Shown in pieces: positions 53,282 through 62,449 of a stretch of DNA of 64,000 bases. The stretch comes from Ignisphaera sp. (GTDB lineage: Archaea > Thermoproteota > Thermoprotei_A > Sulfolobales > Ignisphaeraceae): positions 343,672-407,671 of the forward strand of contig JAVYNU010000001.1 in the NCBI GenBank assembly GCA_038735125.1, written 5' to 3'. The position numbers and the translations under genes are program-made. The notes beneath the pieces are model-generated. The model had not been told where the DNA came from and did not search any database. It saw nothing but the letters and a program-made list of their open reading frames with translations. Within the stretch, counting starts at the first letter, position 1; each line of letters opens with the position of its first letter.

Positions 53282-53455
53282 TTAAGTAACACCAAATAGT
53301 AACTTTTCATCAGCTAATTTTAAAAACATTAGACAGATAGTACTTTACTATACTTAATGTAACGAAATTGTATTGAAAAACATGGAAGGTTGTATTGCAA
53401 GGAAGAGTACAATTTCATGGAAATATTGAAAAGCGTACTAGCAAAATGTTTTTAA

Positions 53456-53740
53456 CTAAGTTTTATACATCTTTCTTTTACTAATGATCCGTTCAGCCAA
53501 TAGTTTAATTACCTGGTATTTACTTAAATTGCTCTCTACTAGAATTATACCACCTTGCCTATACCAAATTCTTGGGTATTTTTTATCTAGATACTCACAC
53601 CTGATACCGAGCTCCGAACAAGCATCTAAAAATTCTTCAGGTCTTGGATTGTCTACACATAGCTGTCTAGAAACCTTTCGCCCTAATCTTCTAGGTAATG
53701 AGCAATTTAAGCTGTGGATCCATATACGCTTTAATGGCAT
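53456..53740 (-). CDS. srp19: signal recognition particle protein SRP19
   Basis: SRP19 binds the tips of SRP RNA helices 6 and 8 and prepares the site for SRP54. The N-terminal KRIWIHSLNCSLPRRLGRKVSRQL and VDNPRPEEFLDACSELGI match the family, followed by DKKYPRIWYRQGGIILVE. At 94 residues it is normal. It follows eS8 by 34 nt on the same strand. Confidence 0.92.
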   Translation of the reverse strand: MPLKRIWIHSLNCSLPRRLGRKVSRQLCVDNPRPEEFLDACSELGIRCEYLDKKYPRIWYRQGGIILVESNLSKYQVIKLLAERIISKRKMYKT

Positions 53741-53774
53741 TGAACTGCACGTTAAAAGAATTAATTATACTTCG

Positions 53775-54176
53775 CTAGGCCATTTTCTTTGCTTCCTCAA
53801 TTAATACAGCATTTACAATACCTTCTTGAGATGGTCTTGAAACCACCTTTGCTTTTCCAACTTCTGTATTTATTATACTGCCTTTCACAATTATGCCACG
53901 TCTTGCAAGTTCCCTATTTGCAGGAGTCTCCACAACCTCAATTATCCTAGCTTTTACAAATTTCTTCTCAGATGGATTATAGACATTTGCAAAAGCTGCA
54001 TATTTTAATCTAACCTTTGAATTGCCACCATATACCCTTTCTACTACTCTTACATCGGATTGACCCACTTTCGTCTCTATTGGGTAACCTCCAATTTCAT
54101 ATTTCCTAGGTTTTCTATGTCTTCTCTTCAGTCCTCCTGTAATCTTTTTAAGATCATTACCTTGGTAAAAACCCAT
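53775..54176 (-). CDS. rps8e: ribosomal protein eS8
   Basis: The 30S protein eS8 is recognised by GFYQGNDLKKITGGLKRRHRKPRKYEIGG and by RRGIIVKGSIINTEVGKAKVVSRPSQEGIVNAVLIE at its end. At 133 residues it is complete. It is the first gene of an eS8-SRP19 pair. Confidence 0.96.
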   Translation of the reverse strand: MGFYQGNDLKKITGGLKRRHRKPRKYEIGGYPIETKVGQSDVRVVERVYGGNSKVRLKYAAFANVYNPSEKKFVKARIIEVVETPANRELARRGIIVKGSIINTEVGKAKVVSRPSQEGIVNAVLIEEAKKMA

Positions 54177-54429
54177 TATACACAGCCTCTGTTCTGTACC
54201 TAGACAAGCATATTAGTCTGTATTGATATTGACTTTTAAACTTTTATCCCCTATATTGATATACAGATTTTAGTAGTTAAAACAATATATGCATAAATAT
54301 TTGAATATTGGCACATCATAGAGTGGGGGAGAAGGAACGTCAAAAAAACTTAGTGTTGCGTTAGTAGATAAGCTCTTTGATCTACTTCTGAAGCCACGGA
54401 TCCAAAAATTTCTTCAACCATTTCTAGAT

Positions 54430-55191
54430 GTGGTGTACTCCGTTTATGAGCAATACCTATATAAACAAATAATAGCTGGACCCATGCCTCAACATGTGGC
54501 TATAATTCCAGATGGTAATAGAAGGTGGGCAAGAGAACGTGGATTGGATCCTAAAGAAGGCCATAGATATGGCTATGAAAAATTAAAAGAAGTTTTGCAA
54601 GTTCTATATGATTTGGGGGTACGGGTCGTAACAGTGTATGCAATGTCTTATGAAAACTGTGTTTATAGGAATGAAGATGAAAAGAACAATCTATTCAATT
54701 TAATTAAATCGGGGTTAAATACATTATTGAATGAGGGCATGGTACACAAATATAAAGTGAATGTAAAGGTCTTTGGAAAGCTAGAATTGGTACACAAAGA
54801 TCTACTAGAAACTATATCAAATATTGAGAAAGTCTCATCTCAATATAGGGATAGATTTTTGAACATTGCTTTATGTTATGGGGGTAGACAAGAAATTGTT
54901 GATGCTATTAAAAACATAGCCATAGATGTGGTAGCCGGAAAAGTTAAGATAGAGAACATATCTGAGGAATTGATAAAAAAATATATCTCAACCTCTCATT
55001 TGAAAGATCTTTCAGAGCCAGATTTAGTTATCAGAACATCAGGTGAGATGAGGATAAGCAATTTTTTATTATGGCAAATAGCATATAGCGAACTCTATTT
55101 CTGTGATGTTTATTGGCCCGATTTCAGAAAAATAGATTTACTTAGGGCTATAAGATCTTATCAAAGAAGAGAACGCAGGTTTGGGAGATAA
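54430..55191 (+). CDS. uppS: cis-prenyltransferase (UPP synthase family)
   Basis: The enzyme makes the long polyprenyl diphosphate used as a sugar carrier for glycosylation. Region I is HVAIIPDGNRRWARERG, then GVRVVTVYAMSYENCVYRNEDE, ALCYGGRQEIVDAI, PDLVIRTSGEMRISNFLLWQIAYSELYF and RSYQRRERRFG. The annotated start is GTG 54430. The same frame remains open for about 40 codons upstream (ending FLDVV) with no ATG/GTG/TTG, so an unusual start is possible. Its product may serve S-layer glycosylation. Confidence 0.94.
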   Translation: MVYSVYEQYLYKQIIAGPMPQHVAIIPDGNRRWARERGLDPKEGHRYGYEKLKEVLQVLYDLGVRVVTVYAMSYENCVYRNEDEKNNLFNLIKSGLNTLLNEGMVHKYKVNVKVFGKLELVHKDLLETISNIEKVSSQYRDRFLNIALCYGGRQEIVDAIKNIAIDVVAGKVKIENISEELIKKYISTSHLKDLSEPDLVIRTSGEMRISNFLLWQIAYSELYFCDVYWPDFRKIDLLRAIRSYQRRERRFGR

Positions 55192-55232
55192 AAGCTGATG
55201 ATCATGGCAAGATAATTGAATTATTGATATCG

Positions 55233-56141
55233 TCACTTATTTTCATCTCCTTGACTATACACTATGTAGAGATCGTATATAGTTACCCTTTCCCCTCTAT
55301 TAATCTTATCCAAAACCTTTGCTTTTTTCTCTTGAACAATTTTCTGTTGCCTGCTTTTCTCATATTCCTCTTTTAGTTTCTTTAATTCTTTCACTAATTC
55401 ATTATATCGCTTTTTCTTTTCTTGGATCTCATTGTTTATTGCTACAAGTCTATTCTTTATATTGTCGCGCTGACCCTTCAACATCTTTATATCCTCTATG
55501 ATACTGCTGACTTCATTTTTTATCTTATCTCGCATTGCTTTAAGATCGTTGAGCTGTTTCACATAGTTGTTTAACTCTGTTCTCTTTTTCGCAAGCTCAT
55601 TCCTAACCTCTGAAATCCTTCTCTTAATGTCTTCATACTTGTTAGCAATCTCGCCATATCTCGAATGGAAAGAAACTAGGGTCTTTAATTTGTGTTCTAA
55701 CCTAGAAATCTCATTTACAATCTCCTTCTCTTTTTCAAGATCTAAATAAGGTGTGGTAATCAATGTCCACTCTAATTGCTCTATCTTAGTTCTTAGTTCA
55801 TCTATTGCAGTAGGCGATTCTCTTCCTCTGGATAATTGTCTAAATTCTGAGGATGCTTGCCTAAAGTCTTTGAAAAGGTTCTCTAGATTTGTTTTTAGGG
55901 TCTGAATCTCATTTCTTAGTGATGCTATCTTTTCTCTTATCTTAGCAATTTCACTTCTTGTATTAGCAAGTTCCTCTCTTTTCTTCTTAAGCTCTTCTCT
56001 TCTCGCATTAAGCTTCTCTCTAACTTCACTAAGTTGTTTTCTCAAATCATCTCTTTGTATTATCAAATTCTGTAGTTCTTCCCTTATTGAACCCAGTTCT
56101 ATGTTAATTCTCTCTTCAAGATCTTTTGACAAGATTAACAT
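55233..56141 (-). CDS. archaeal coiled-coil protein (COG1340-like)
   Basis: Almost the whole 300-residue chain is predicted coiled coil, rich in Glu, Lys, Arg and Leu (EELKKKREELANTRSEIAKI, EIQEKKKRYNELVKELKKLK). It ends with a small globular tail KAKVLDKINRGERVTIYDLYIVYSQGD. This layout matches uncharacterised archaeal coiled-coil proteins grouped as COG1340. It is encoded 18 nt after a GPN-loop GTPase gene and so may work with it. The function is unknown. Confidence 0.8.
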   Translation of the reverse strand: MLILSKDLEERINIELGSIREELQNLIIQRDDLRKQLSEVREKLNARREELKKKREELANTRSEIAKIREKIASLRNEIQTLKTNLENLFKDFRQASSEFRQLSRGRESPTAIDELRTKIEQLEWTLITTPYLDLEKEKEIVNEISRLEHKLKTLVSFHSRYGEIANKYEDIKRRISEVRNELAKKRTELNNYVKQLNDLKAMRDKIKNEVSSIIEDIKMLKGQRDNIKNRLVAINNEIQEKKKRYNELVKELKKLKEEYEKSRQQKIVQEKKAKVLDKINRGERVTIYDLYIVYSQGDENK

Positions 56142-56159
56142 CACTCATTTTCGTTTGTG

Positions 56160-56954
56160 CTATAGAATCTCACTTGGCTCCTCAGTATAAAAATCTTCAC
56201 CTCCCGCTAGAATTCTTTGAATACCTGCATACAAATTGTCTAAGCCATCTCCTGTTATGGCTGAAACCATAACGGCGTTTTCTAGATTACTTCTAACAAT
56301 TCTTTCAATAAATGAATATGCGTCCTCGAAAGGAAACTCGCTTATAATGTTTAGCTCTGGACTTTTCAAAGATATTATAAAGTCAGATGGATTTTCAATT
56401 ATTTTTGAGATCTGAATGTATTCTTCTTTGGAAAGTATGTCGCTTTTTGTTATAACTGGTATTTGTGGCTTTCTATGCGAAAACGCTGTTGCAAGTGATA
56501 GTATGAGGAGGGGTAGCAGTGTTGTGGGTTTTAAAACCATCTGAGATTCTATTAAGAATAGTGCAACACTCTTAGATTCCCTGGACAGAGAGTCTATTAT
56601 TATAGATCCTGCTTTTCTAAATGCAAATACCTCTAATTGGCCGGGCGTATCAACAATGACATAATTTGGCTTTTCCTCGTTTATCTCCTCTACAAGTTCA
56701 TTAACATAGTTTACAGTGAGATCTATTGATGCTATCAGCGCCCCATTGGGTCCAAGATTATATCTTTTCATAACATCGTCTGTTGTTATATAGTTTCTAA
56801 TGTCAACATCTGGATTGTATGGCATCCAATCAGCAGCTGGATCCAGATTTACTATGGTTGTATCCATTCCATGTTCTTCTAGCCAATCATTCAGAGCCTT
56901 GGCAAGAAAGCTTTTTCCAGATCCTGCAGGCCCCATTATAAATATGTAGTACAT
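56160..56954 (-). CDS. GPN-loop GTPase
   Basis: The P-loop FIMGPAGSGKSFLAKAL is followed by NLDPAADWMPYNPDVDIRNYIT, the diagnostic GPN insertion in RYNLGPNGALIAS, then IVDTPGQLEVFAFRKAG (switch II) and PVITKSDIL (G4). GPN GTPases are homodimers; the eukaryotic members assemble RNA polymerases and the archaeal role is less clear. ATG 56954 has GGAGTG 6 nt upstream. It lies between a radical-SAM gene and a coiled-coil gene on the same strand. Confidence 0.93.
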   Translation of the reverse strand: MYYIFIMGPAGSGKSFLAKALNDWLEEHGMDTTIVNLDPAADWMPYNPDVDIRNYITTDDVMKRYNLGPNGALIASIDLTVNYVNELVEEINEEKPNYVIVDTPGQLEVFAFRKAGSIIIDSLSRESKSVALFLIESQMVLKPTTLLPLLILSLATAFSHRKPQIPVITKSDILSKEEYIQISKIIENPSDFIISLKSPELNIISEFPFEDAYSFIERIVRSNLENAVMVSAITGDGLDNLYAGIQRILAGGEDFYTEEPSEIL

Positions 56955-56999
56955 GTTTTTCACTCCTACTTGTTTAATCAATGTGGTTAAGCTACTTAT

Positions 57000-57863
57000 C
57001 TACATTAGCTGTATTGTTAATGGTATACTAGCTACTCTCTTTGGGAACTTAAAAACATTATATTTATATCCACAGTACTTACATGTCTTATCAGATTTTA
57101 TGTTTAGTCTGAGCATGTAGCCTCCTTGTCTTACTATGATTGGATTCCGGCAAGAGATGCAAAACGTTGAAGCCAATTCAGCAACACTTTCTAGAGGTGC
57201 TTGTACTATGATATTCTCATTTCTATACTTGTCAACAATGCTTAGCTTCTCATTAACTGAAAAACCATTACTGGCAAACAGAATATTTAATGGAATTTTT
57301 TGGGTTATTAAAAGATCCTTCATTGATGTAATGAACATATTAATAGGGTATCTATTTGATGTTATAACAAATACTATTTCGATGTGTTTTCCCTCTCGAA
57401 TTAAGGAGCTCAGAAACGAAGATAGCTCTTCGTGATCGACAATATTGCTATGATAATCGATTAACTCTATCAGCACTATATCAACATACTCACTAATTTG
57501 ATTAATACGAATTTTCTCATCTTTGAGGAAAATTCCGTTAATCTTCATTCCTATATGCAATGTATGTAGATTGTTCAATTCCTTTACTAATTCATTGACT
57601 TCACTCTTCTTATAAGGTTCTCCTCCATGTAACATAACCAAATCCGGATTATATTTATTAACTAATTCAATAATGTCATGCAAGCCGATATTGAGCACTT
57701 GAGAGCTTTTATGATCAAGGTTGGCTTCCCATGGACAAATAGTGCATGAAAGAGGGCACTCAATAAAGTTTATGGCCATAGCAATACCTCCACTACAACA
57801 AAATGAGAGGGGTATTTTCTCAACATTGACCAGAGAAATTGATGCCACAGAACTCAATGCCAT
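57000..57863 (-). CDS. radical SAM protein with C-terminal zinc-ribbon-like domain
   Basis: The iron-sulfur motif is CPLSCTICPW (CxxxCxxC) near residue 35, followed by VMLHGGEPYKKSEV, the SAM-binding GGE. The C-terminal part has CISCRNP and CKYCGYKYN, which can hold zinc or a second cluster. It resembles the pyruvate formate-lyase-activating-enzyme branch (COG1180-like) but the substrate is unknown. ATG 57863 has GAGGT 8 nt upstream. The co-directional GPN GTPase gene follows after about 45 nt. Confidence 0.85.
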   Translation of the reverse strand: MALSSVASISLVNVEKIPLSFCCSGGIAMAINFIECPLSCTICPWEANLDHKSSQVLNIGLHDIIELVNKYNPDLVMLHGGEPYKKSEVNELVKELNNLHTLHIGMKINGIFLKDEKIRINQISEYVDIVLIELIDYHSNIVDHEELSSFLSSLIREGKHIEIVFVITSNRYPINMFITSMKDLLITQKIPLNILFASNGFSVNEKLSIVDKYRNENIIVQAPLESVAELASTFCISCRNPIIVRQGGYMLRLNIKSDKTCKYCGYKYNVFKFPKRVASIPLTIQLM

Positions 57864-58178
57864 GTCTTCGACCTCTTGTCGAATTCTCAAACATGATAGT
57901 ACTTACAAAGCTTTAAAATCGATGATTCGGTTTTAGTAGATTCTTATACTCATTTCTTTGATGCTTTTAACAGCTTTAAAGAATTTGCAATAGATTCCTT
58001 AACTTAAACATTGATTATCTGCTAGCTGTATATCGAAGTAAAATTAGCGTTTCTTCCTACATCGATTCATTACTGATAAAAATTCATTTAAATCATCTGG
58101 GGAATTTTTCCAAGATTATTGATCCAAGATTCATCAAGTTTATATTTTGTTTTAAATTTCATTGTTATGTGATCTAAA
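57864..58178. other. AT-rich divergent spacer before prs
   Basis: No gene is seen. The minus strand has an isolated TTGATGA near 58130 but no matching D box, so I do not call a guide RNA. A short direct repeat of CCAAGATT occurs around 58110-58135. Confidence 0.3.
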
Positions 58179-59066
58179 TTGTTGCTACCGCTTTCAGGTG
58201 TTGCCGGGTCTCTGTTACATGGTTTGCAGAGATCGTGTGGTCTAGAAATTGTTAGTAGTCATCACAAGCTGTTTCCAGATGGCGAGCAGTATATCAGAAT
58301 ACTATCAGAGGTTAGAGACAAAGATGTTATTGTTGTTCAGTCAATGTATCCAAACCAAGATAGCAAAGTTGTGGAGCTTTATCTTGCTATTGAAGCTTTG
58401 CAAGGGCTACAAGCATCTGTGTCCACAGTTTTAATCCCCTATATGGCTTATGCTAGGCAAGACAAAAGGTTTCTAAGTGGGGAACCTATAAGTATAAAAG
58501 CCATTTATGCTCCACTACATCTATTCAATGTCAGGAGATTGGTTGCTGTAGATACACATTCACAGGATGTGTCAACGCTGGTGGGGATTGAGGTAATAAA
58601 TATTTTGCCACATGCATATATGATTAAAAGAGCTGGTATCAATGTAGATTTTGTGTTATCCCCAGATAGAGGAGCTCTTCATAGGGCAGAAAATGTAGCA
58701 AAAGCTTTTGGCATTGGTTTTGATTATTTGGATAAATTCAGGGATAGGGTCACGGGTGAAATAAAGGTGTCGCCTAAAGATCTTGATGTAAAGAATGCAA
58801 ATGTTGCAATAGTTGATGATATAATCAGTACAGGGGGCACTATAGCGAAGGCATGCCAAATACTCTATGGTCTTGGGGCAAACAAAGTTTATGCAGTAGT
58901 ATCACATGCGTTACTAACTGAAAAGTCTATAGAGGTTTTAAGTAAGGCCGGCTTAACCAAATTGGTAATCACAAATAGTATCAAACGTCAAAGCAGTTTG
59001 CCGGAGTGGGTTCTTGAAGTAGACTTGAGCGAGTTAATATGCAATGAGCTTAGAAGGGTATTATAG
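58179..59066 (+). CDS. prs: ribose-phosphate pyrophosphokinase
   Basis: PRPP synthetase makes phosphoribosyl pyrophosphate for nucleotide, His and Trp synthesis. Seen: HKLFPDGEQYIRI, IPYMAYARQDKRFLSGEPISIKAI, AVDTHSQD, SPDRGALHRAE and the PRPP-binding VAIVDDIISTGGTIAKA. At 295 residues it is of the archaeal short type. The start is a TTG (58179 or the codon before). Confidence 0.95.
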   Translation: MLLPLSGVAGSLLHGLQRSCGLEIVSSHHKLFPDGEQYIRILSEVRDKDVIVVQSMYPNQDSKVVELYLAIEALQGLQASVSTVLIPYMAYARQDKRFLSGEPISIKAIYAPLHLFNVRRLVAVDTHSQDVSTLVGIEVINILPHAYMIKRAGINVDFVLSPDRGALHRAENVAKAFGIGFDYLDKFRDRVTGEIKVSPKDLDVKNANVAIVDDIISTGGTIAKACQILYGLGANKVYAVVSHALLTEKSIEVLSKAGLTKLVITNSIKRQSSLPEWVLEVDLSELICNELRRVL

Positions 59067-59105
59067 ACACATATTACATAAGAATCCTTAGCTAGTGATG
59101 TATTT

Positions 59106-60122
59106 GTGCATGAAAAAATCTTTGTTTTTAAGCTTAGTAATGAGCTTCTCTCAATAGCTCTATCAGAATTCGGCTCCATTATAGTAGCAGATAACCTACC
59201 TGCTAAAACCATTCAACAAATTGATGAATTTCTCATAGTTGAGACAGATGAAAAAACGGCTATGCATCTAAGTAGCAGAGCCTCATTGTTACTGGAATCG
59301 GGGCGCATAATCGATGTCTTTGATGAAGACGACTTGAGAGGTCTTGGCAATTTAATGATTGATTATTTGAAAAGGCCTGGTACATGTATACACTTTGATG
59401 CTATTAGAGGTTTTGGGAAAGAATCAATAAAAAATTTGATGACTCTTCTCAGCGGTTTGAGCTGGAGCAGATGTAGAGAAATTGTTAAGGTGGCTTTTGT
59501 TAGTGGTATAGCAGTAATATATGAAGTTATGTATAGAAGAAAAGAGTCGAAATTCCTTGATAGAGAACCTCATAAAAGACCTTGTTACAGGCCAGGAACT
59601 ATGAAGCCCCAGCTAGCTAGGGCACTTGTAAACTTGGCTAGGCTTTCATCGGTAAGAAAACAAATAATGTTGGATCCCTTTTGTGGTGTTGGTGGTATAG
59701 TGCTAGAGGCCTGTTCTATGGGCATACACTCAATATGTAGTGACATAGACATTAAAATGTGTATGTGTGCTAGGGAGAACATAAAGCATTTTAAATGCGA
59801 TGAAAGAGCTGATGTGATTCTAGGTGATGCTGGTAGAGAGACTATCAGAGGATGCTCGGTAGATGCTGTTGTAACTGATCCTCCATATGGTATACAGAGC
59901 TCTCCAAAGGGTTTCGGGATATTGGATCTCCTAAAAAATTTCATCGTTGTTTCATCTGATATTATAAAGAGCGGCGGATACATGGTCTTTGCAATACCGA
60001 TACAATATGAGTCTGCCATTGATATACATTTGCAGGATCATGGCTTCGAGATAAAGGAGAAACATATTAATAGGGTTCATGGCTCTCTAACGAGACTTAT
60101 TTATGTGGTGCACAAAATTTGA
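59106..60122 (+). CDS. tRNA (guanine10-N2)-methyltransferase
   Basis: The C-terminal half is a Rossmann methyltransferase with PQLARALVNLARL, MLDPFCGVGGIVLEA, CSDIDIKMC and the catalytic DPPYGIQS, as in Trm-G10 (Trm11 family). The N-terminal 150 residues would hold the THUMP/ferredoxin-like tRNA-binding part. The enzyme methylates G10 of tRNA. The start is a GTG; its stop overlaps the start of rnz by 4 nt, so the two tRNA-processing genes are coupled. Confidence 0.92.
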   Translation: MHEKIFVFKLSNELLSIALSEFGSIIVADNLPAKTIQQIDEFLIVETDEKTAMHLSSRASLLLESGRIIDVFDEDDLRGLGNLMIDYLKRPGTCIHFDAIRGFGKESIKNLMTLLSGLSWSRCREIVKVAFVSGIAVIYEVMYRRKESKFLDREPHKRPCYRPGTMKPQLARALVNLARLSSVRKQIMLDPFCGVGGIVLEACSMGIHSICSDIDIKMCMCARENIKHFKCDERADVILGDAGRETIRGCSVDAVVTDPPYGIQSSPKGFGILDLLKNFIVVSSDIIKSGGYMVFAIPIQYESAIDIHLQDHGFEIKEKHINRVHGSLTRLIYVVHKI

Positions 60123-60928
60123 GACTGATACTTCTAGGCACAGGTGCAACGATTCCTTCTTCCAACAGATTTCTGTCCAGCATACTTTTGTGTAGTGTTA
60201 GGGATTGTATGTTGCTTGACTGTGGAGAAGGAACTCAAGTGCGGTTAATAGAAGCAGGCATCGATTTATCTAAAATAGCTTATATCGTAATTACACATTT
60301 ACATGGCGACCACTTCTACGGTGTCTATCCACTAATTGACAGCTATGTAATGAAGATAAAATCTCAGAGATTAAAGAATAAAAAGCTCGTGATCTATGCT
60401 CCAATAGGTTTTTGTAGTGAATTTGGTAACCATTTCAATGATTTAATTGCATGCGTCGAAATATCTAAAAATACTGTAGCAAGCGCTGGTCTTGTTCAAA
60501 TGGGAGATTTTAAAGTCAAATGGCTTCCAATGGATCATGGAGATATAGAGGCTTTTGGCATCTTCATAGCCATCAAATACAGAGAGAAGGAGGTAAGTAT
60601 ATTCTATTCAGGGGATGGCATATGTAAGGATGAGTGCTTAGAGTTTTTGAGAAGTGCAAAACCTTGTATCATAATACATGAAGCATCATTCCTCGACTAT
60701 AAAGATGATGCTAAAAAAGCCAGGGAGAGGTTCCATGCAACTGTTGCAGATGCAGCTAATTTAGCTAGAGAGTCCGAAGCAAAAATGTTGATACTTACGC
60801 ATATAAGTAGCAGGTATCGCAATGGAGAGATAAGCGATTTTGTTTCGCGGGCTAAGAGATTATTTGGAGGAGATATTTATGTAGCTTCCGATCTCTCGCA
60901 AGTTCAATTAGATAGGGTTATTTGTTAA
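60119..60928 (+). CDS. rnz: ribonuclease Z
   Basis: RNase Z cuts the 3' trailer from tRNA precursors. The metallo-beta-lactamase motif is THLHGDHFYG; GTGATIPSSNRFLSSILL, DCGEGTQVRLIEAG, YSGDG, IHEASF and LTHISSRY complete the zinc site and phosphate pocket. At 269 residues it is slightly short, as for other archaea. TTG 60119 overlaps the preceding stop. Several tRNA genes here lack an encoded CCA and need this enzyme. Confidence 0.93.
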   Translation: MRLILLGTGATIPSSNRFLSSILLCSVRDCMLLDCGEGTQVRLIEAGIDLSKIAYIVITHLHGDHFYGVYPLIDSYVMKIKSQRLKNKKLVIYAPIGFCSEFGNHFNDLIACVEISKNTVASAGLVQMGDFKVKWLPMDHGDIEAFGIFIAIKYREKEVSIFYSGDGICKDECLEFLRSAKPCIIIHEASFLDYKDDAKKARERFHATVADAANLARESEAKMLILTHISSRYRNGEISDFVSRAKRLFGGDIYVASDLSQVQLDRVIC

Positions 60929-60929
60929 G

Positions 60930-61400
60930 CGTGGTTGCCCGCGCCCGTTATTTTAGCTTCTTTTAATGACTTCGGCTACTCTGGTTTTTCTGGGCGCGGG
61001 CTTCCCCCTCAACACCCACTCACAGTTCGTGGGGTCATCGGGGGCAGAAATATTTATTAGGGTGGTTTGGTCTAGTTTAGTATGGGTTAGAGTCTGCCTA
61101 GGTAATGGGAGCTACGCTCCAAGCCTAGGCGGGTCTGTCGTAGATGGGAGGTGCGTTCCGTTCACCTCGACAGCCGCCCATGACTCCACGGGGGCAGGCA
61201 AGTCCCTGTGGGCGAGGTGGAAGTCCCTAGAGGACAAACCAAACTGTCCCAAACAACCATAATCAGTCCTCTAGGGACAAACGGCTTCATAGACGGGCAC
61301 CACTTGGCCCGCCTCGCGGGTTCTGAGGACTGTTCTCCCGCCACTGGTGGCAACAAAGCCGTCATTGTGGCGGGAGAACAGGTTTAGGCAAGCAACGTAT
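60930..61400 (-). other. GC-rich structured block; possible decayed IS605/TnpB 3' end or non-coding RNA
   Basis: Nearly 500 nt between rnz and the UPF0201 gene hold no credible gene but many strong hairpins: GCCCGCGCCC/GGGCGCGGGC (60937-61000), CCCCC...GGGGG (about 61004-61045), GCCTAGG/CCTAGGC (61097-61130), CTAGAGGAC/GTCCTCTAG (61227-61275) and a 14-bp TGTTCTCCCGCCAC/GTGGCGGGAGAACA (61331-61380). On the minus strand, GTTGAGGGGGAAGCCCGCGCCC resembles the right-end hairpin of IS200/IS605 elements, and a degenerate reading frame upstream may be a tnpB tail. A TATA-like element near 61411-61420 could instead serve a minus-strand RNA. Both readings are open. Confidence 0.4.
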
Positions 61401-61433
61401 AGTAGCTAAAATACTTAAATGCCTTTCGTCTGG

Positions 61434-61874
61434 TCAACAGTCTGTAGGTGTTGGCAAATCCCATATTGGTTTGCCGTGAGACGTTTTTGGTGTTAGCCAG
61501 TCTATTATCAGCTCTATCTTATCACTTGAGATAACCATGTTTATCGGGCCTAGAGGGCTTTCATTATCTGAATCCACAAAACTTACAATTCCTTGATAAG
61601 CTGCTTGTTTATTCAGCTTAACTTCGATAACATTTCCTTTATAGTTCTTTAGAAGAATATTGCGTGCAGTGTCAAGAATTCTTTGTCTTCTTAGTATATC
61701 ACGTAACTTTGTCAAGGCCTCTACGTTATTTTCTTCTATGATTATCAATTTTCTTTCATTACCCAGTTCTTCTACTTTAATATTTCTAAAATTGAAAATA
61801 TTCTTAATCGCTTTGATGACTTTATTCAAATCCTCTGTTGGTCTAACCTCAGCCTCTATTCTTATGTACACCAA
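61434..61874 (-). CDS. UPF0201 family RNA-binding protein
   Basis: The 146-residue protein matches the archaeal UPF0201/COG1325-type family: VRPTEDLNKVIKAIKNIFNF, LRDILRRQRILDTARNILL, KLNKQAAYQGIVSF, PLGPINMVI and IDWLTPKTSHGKP. The family is predicted to bind RNA. Its start overlaps the end of the UPF0200 kinase gene by 13 nt, the customary archaeal pairing. Confidence 0.9.
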   Translation of the reverse strand: MVYIRIEAEVRPTEDLNKVIKAIKNIFNFRNIKVEELGNERKLIIIEENNVEALTKLRDILRRQRILDTARNILLKNYKGNVIEVKLNKQAAYQGIVSFVDSDNESPLGPINMVISSDKIELIIDWLTPKTSHGKPIWDLPTPTDC

Positions 61875-62449
61875 CTTTTAAGCACCTCAATAAAAAAGTT
61901 CCTTGTTTCACTTATAAGCTCTTCAATTCTACCCTCATTAATTATGATTTTATCAGCCAAGGCTATAACATTTCCAAGACCCCACGAAAGCTCTTCAAGA
62001 TCTCGTCTTCTAAAATCTTCTAATGTTCTTGGATCTCCTTGTCTTCCCCTAGCTAATATCCTTTCAAATCTCGTTTTCTGCGATGAGTGGATAGCTAAGA
62101 TAAAAACTTTTTTATCGACTTGCTTGCCTATGGTTTCAATTTCGTCTAAGCTTCTGACACCATCTACTATGACTATACAGCTAGAACTGCATGCACGAGC
62201 TATTCTATCTAAAGCAAGTTTTGCAATAGCATCTTTTCCGAATTTTCTTCTCAATTCATTTGCAATATTAAGTATATTCTCTAAGGTTGGTTCCAACCCT
62301 CTTTGCGCAACCTCCTCTCTTACTACATCACCTAGGGATACTACTGGCAAACCTAGTTCCCTAGCTACATTAGCTACAACGCTTTTTCCAGCACCTGGTA
62401 ACCCAGCTAGCACTATAACTACCTTGCATAGGGTTCCATAACTCAACAT
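61862..62449 (-). CDS. UPF0200 P-loop nucleotide kinase
   Basis: A dephospho-CoA-kinase-like P-loop protein: VIVLAGLPGAGKSVVANVARELGLPVVSLGDVVREE, then IVDGVRSLDEIE and the lid RGRQGDPRTLEDFRRRD. The true substrate of UPF0200 proteins is not established. At 195 residues it is normal. It forms an overlapping pair with UPF0201. Confidence 0.88.
   Translation of the reverse strand: MLSYGTLCKVVIVLAGLPGAGKSVVANVARELGLPVVSLGDVVREEVAQRGLEPTLENILNIANELRRKFGKDAIAKLALDRIARACSSSCIVIVDGVRSLDEIETIGKQVDKKVFILAIHSSQKTRFERILARGRQGDPRTLEDFRRRDLEELSWGLGNVIALADKIIINEGRIEELISETRNFFIEVLKSWCT

Noticed and set aside
58040-58160. TTGATGA and AGATGAT boxes on the minus strand before prs
   Set aside because: No D or D' CTGA follows at guide distance.
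61162-61365. Minus-strand 67-codon frame in the structured block as a gene
   Set aside because: It crosses strong hairpins, has no recognisable domain and no ribosome site; at most it is a decayed tail.
60930-61400. SRP RNA
   Set aside because: I looked for the conserved helix 8 loops (GGAAGG...AGCA) on both strands here and in the 10.8-11.1 kb block and did not find them.
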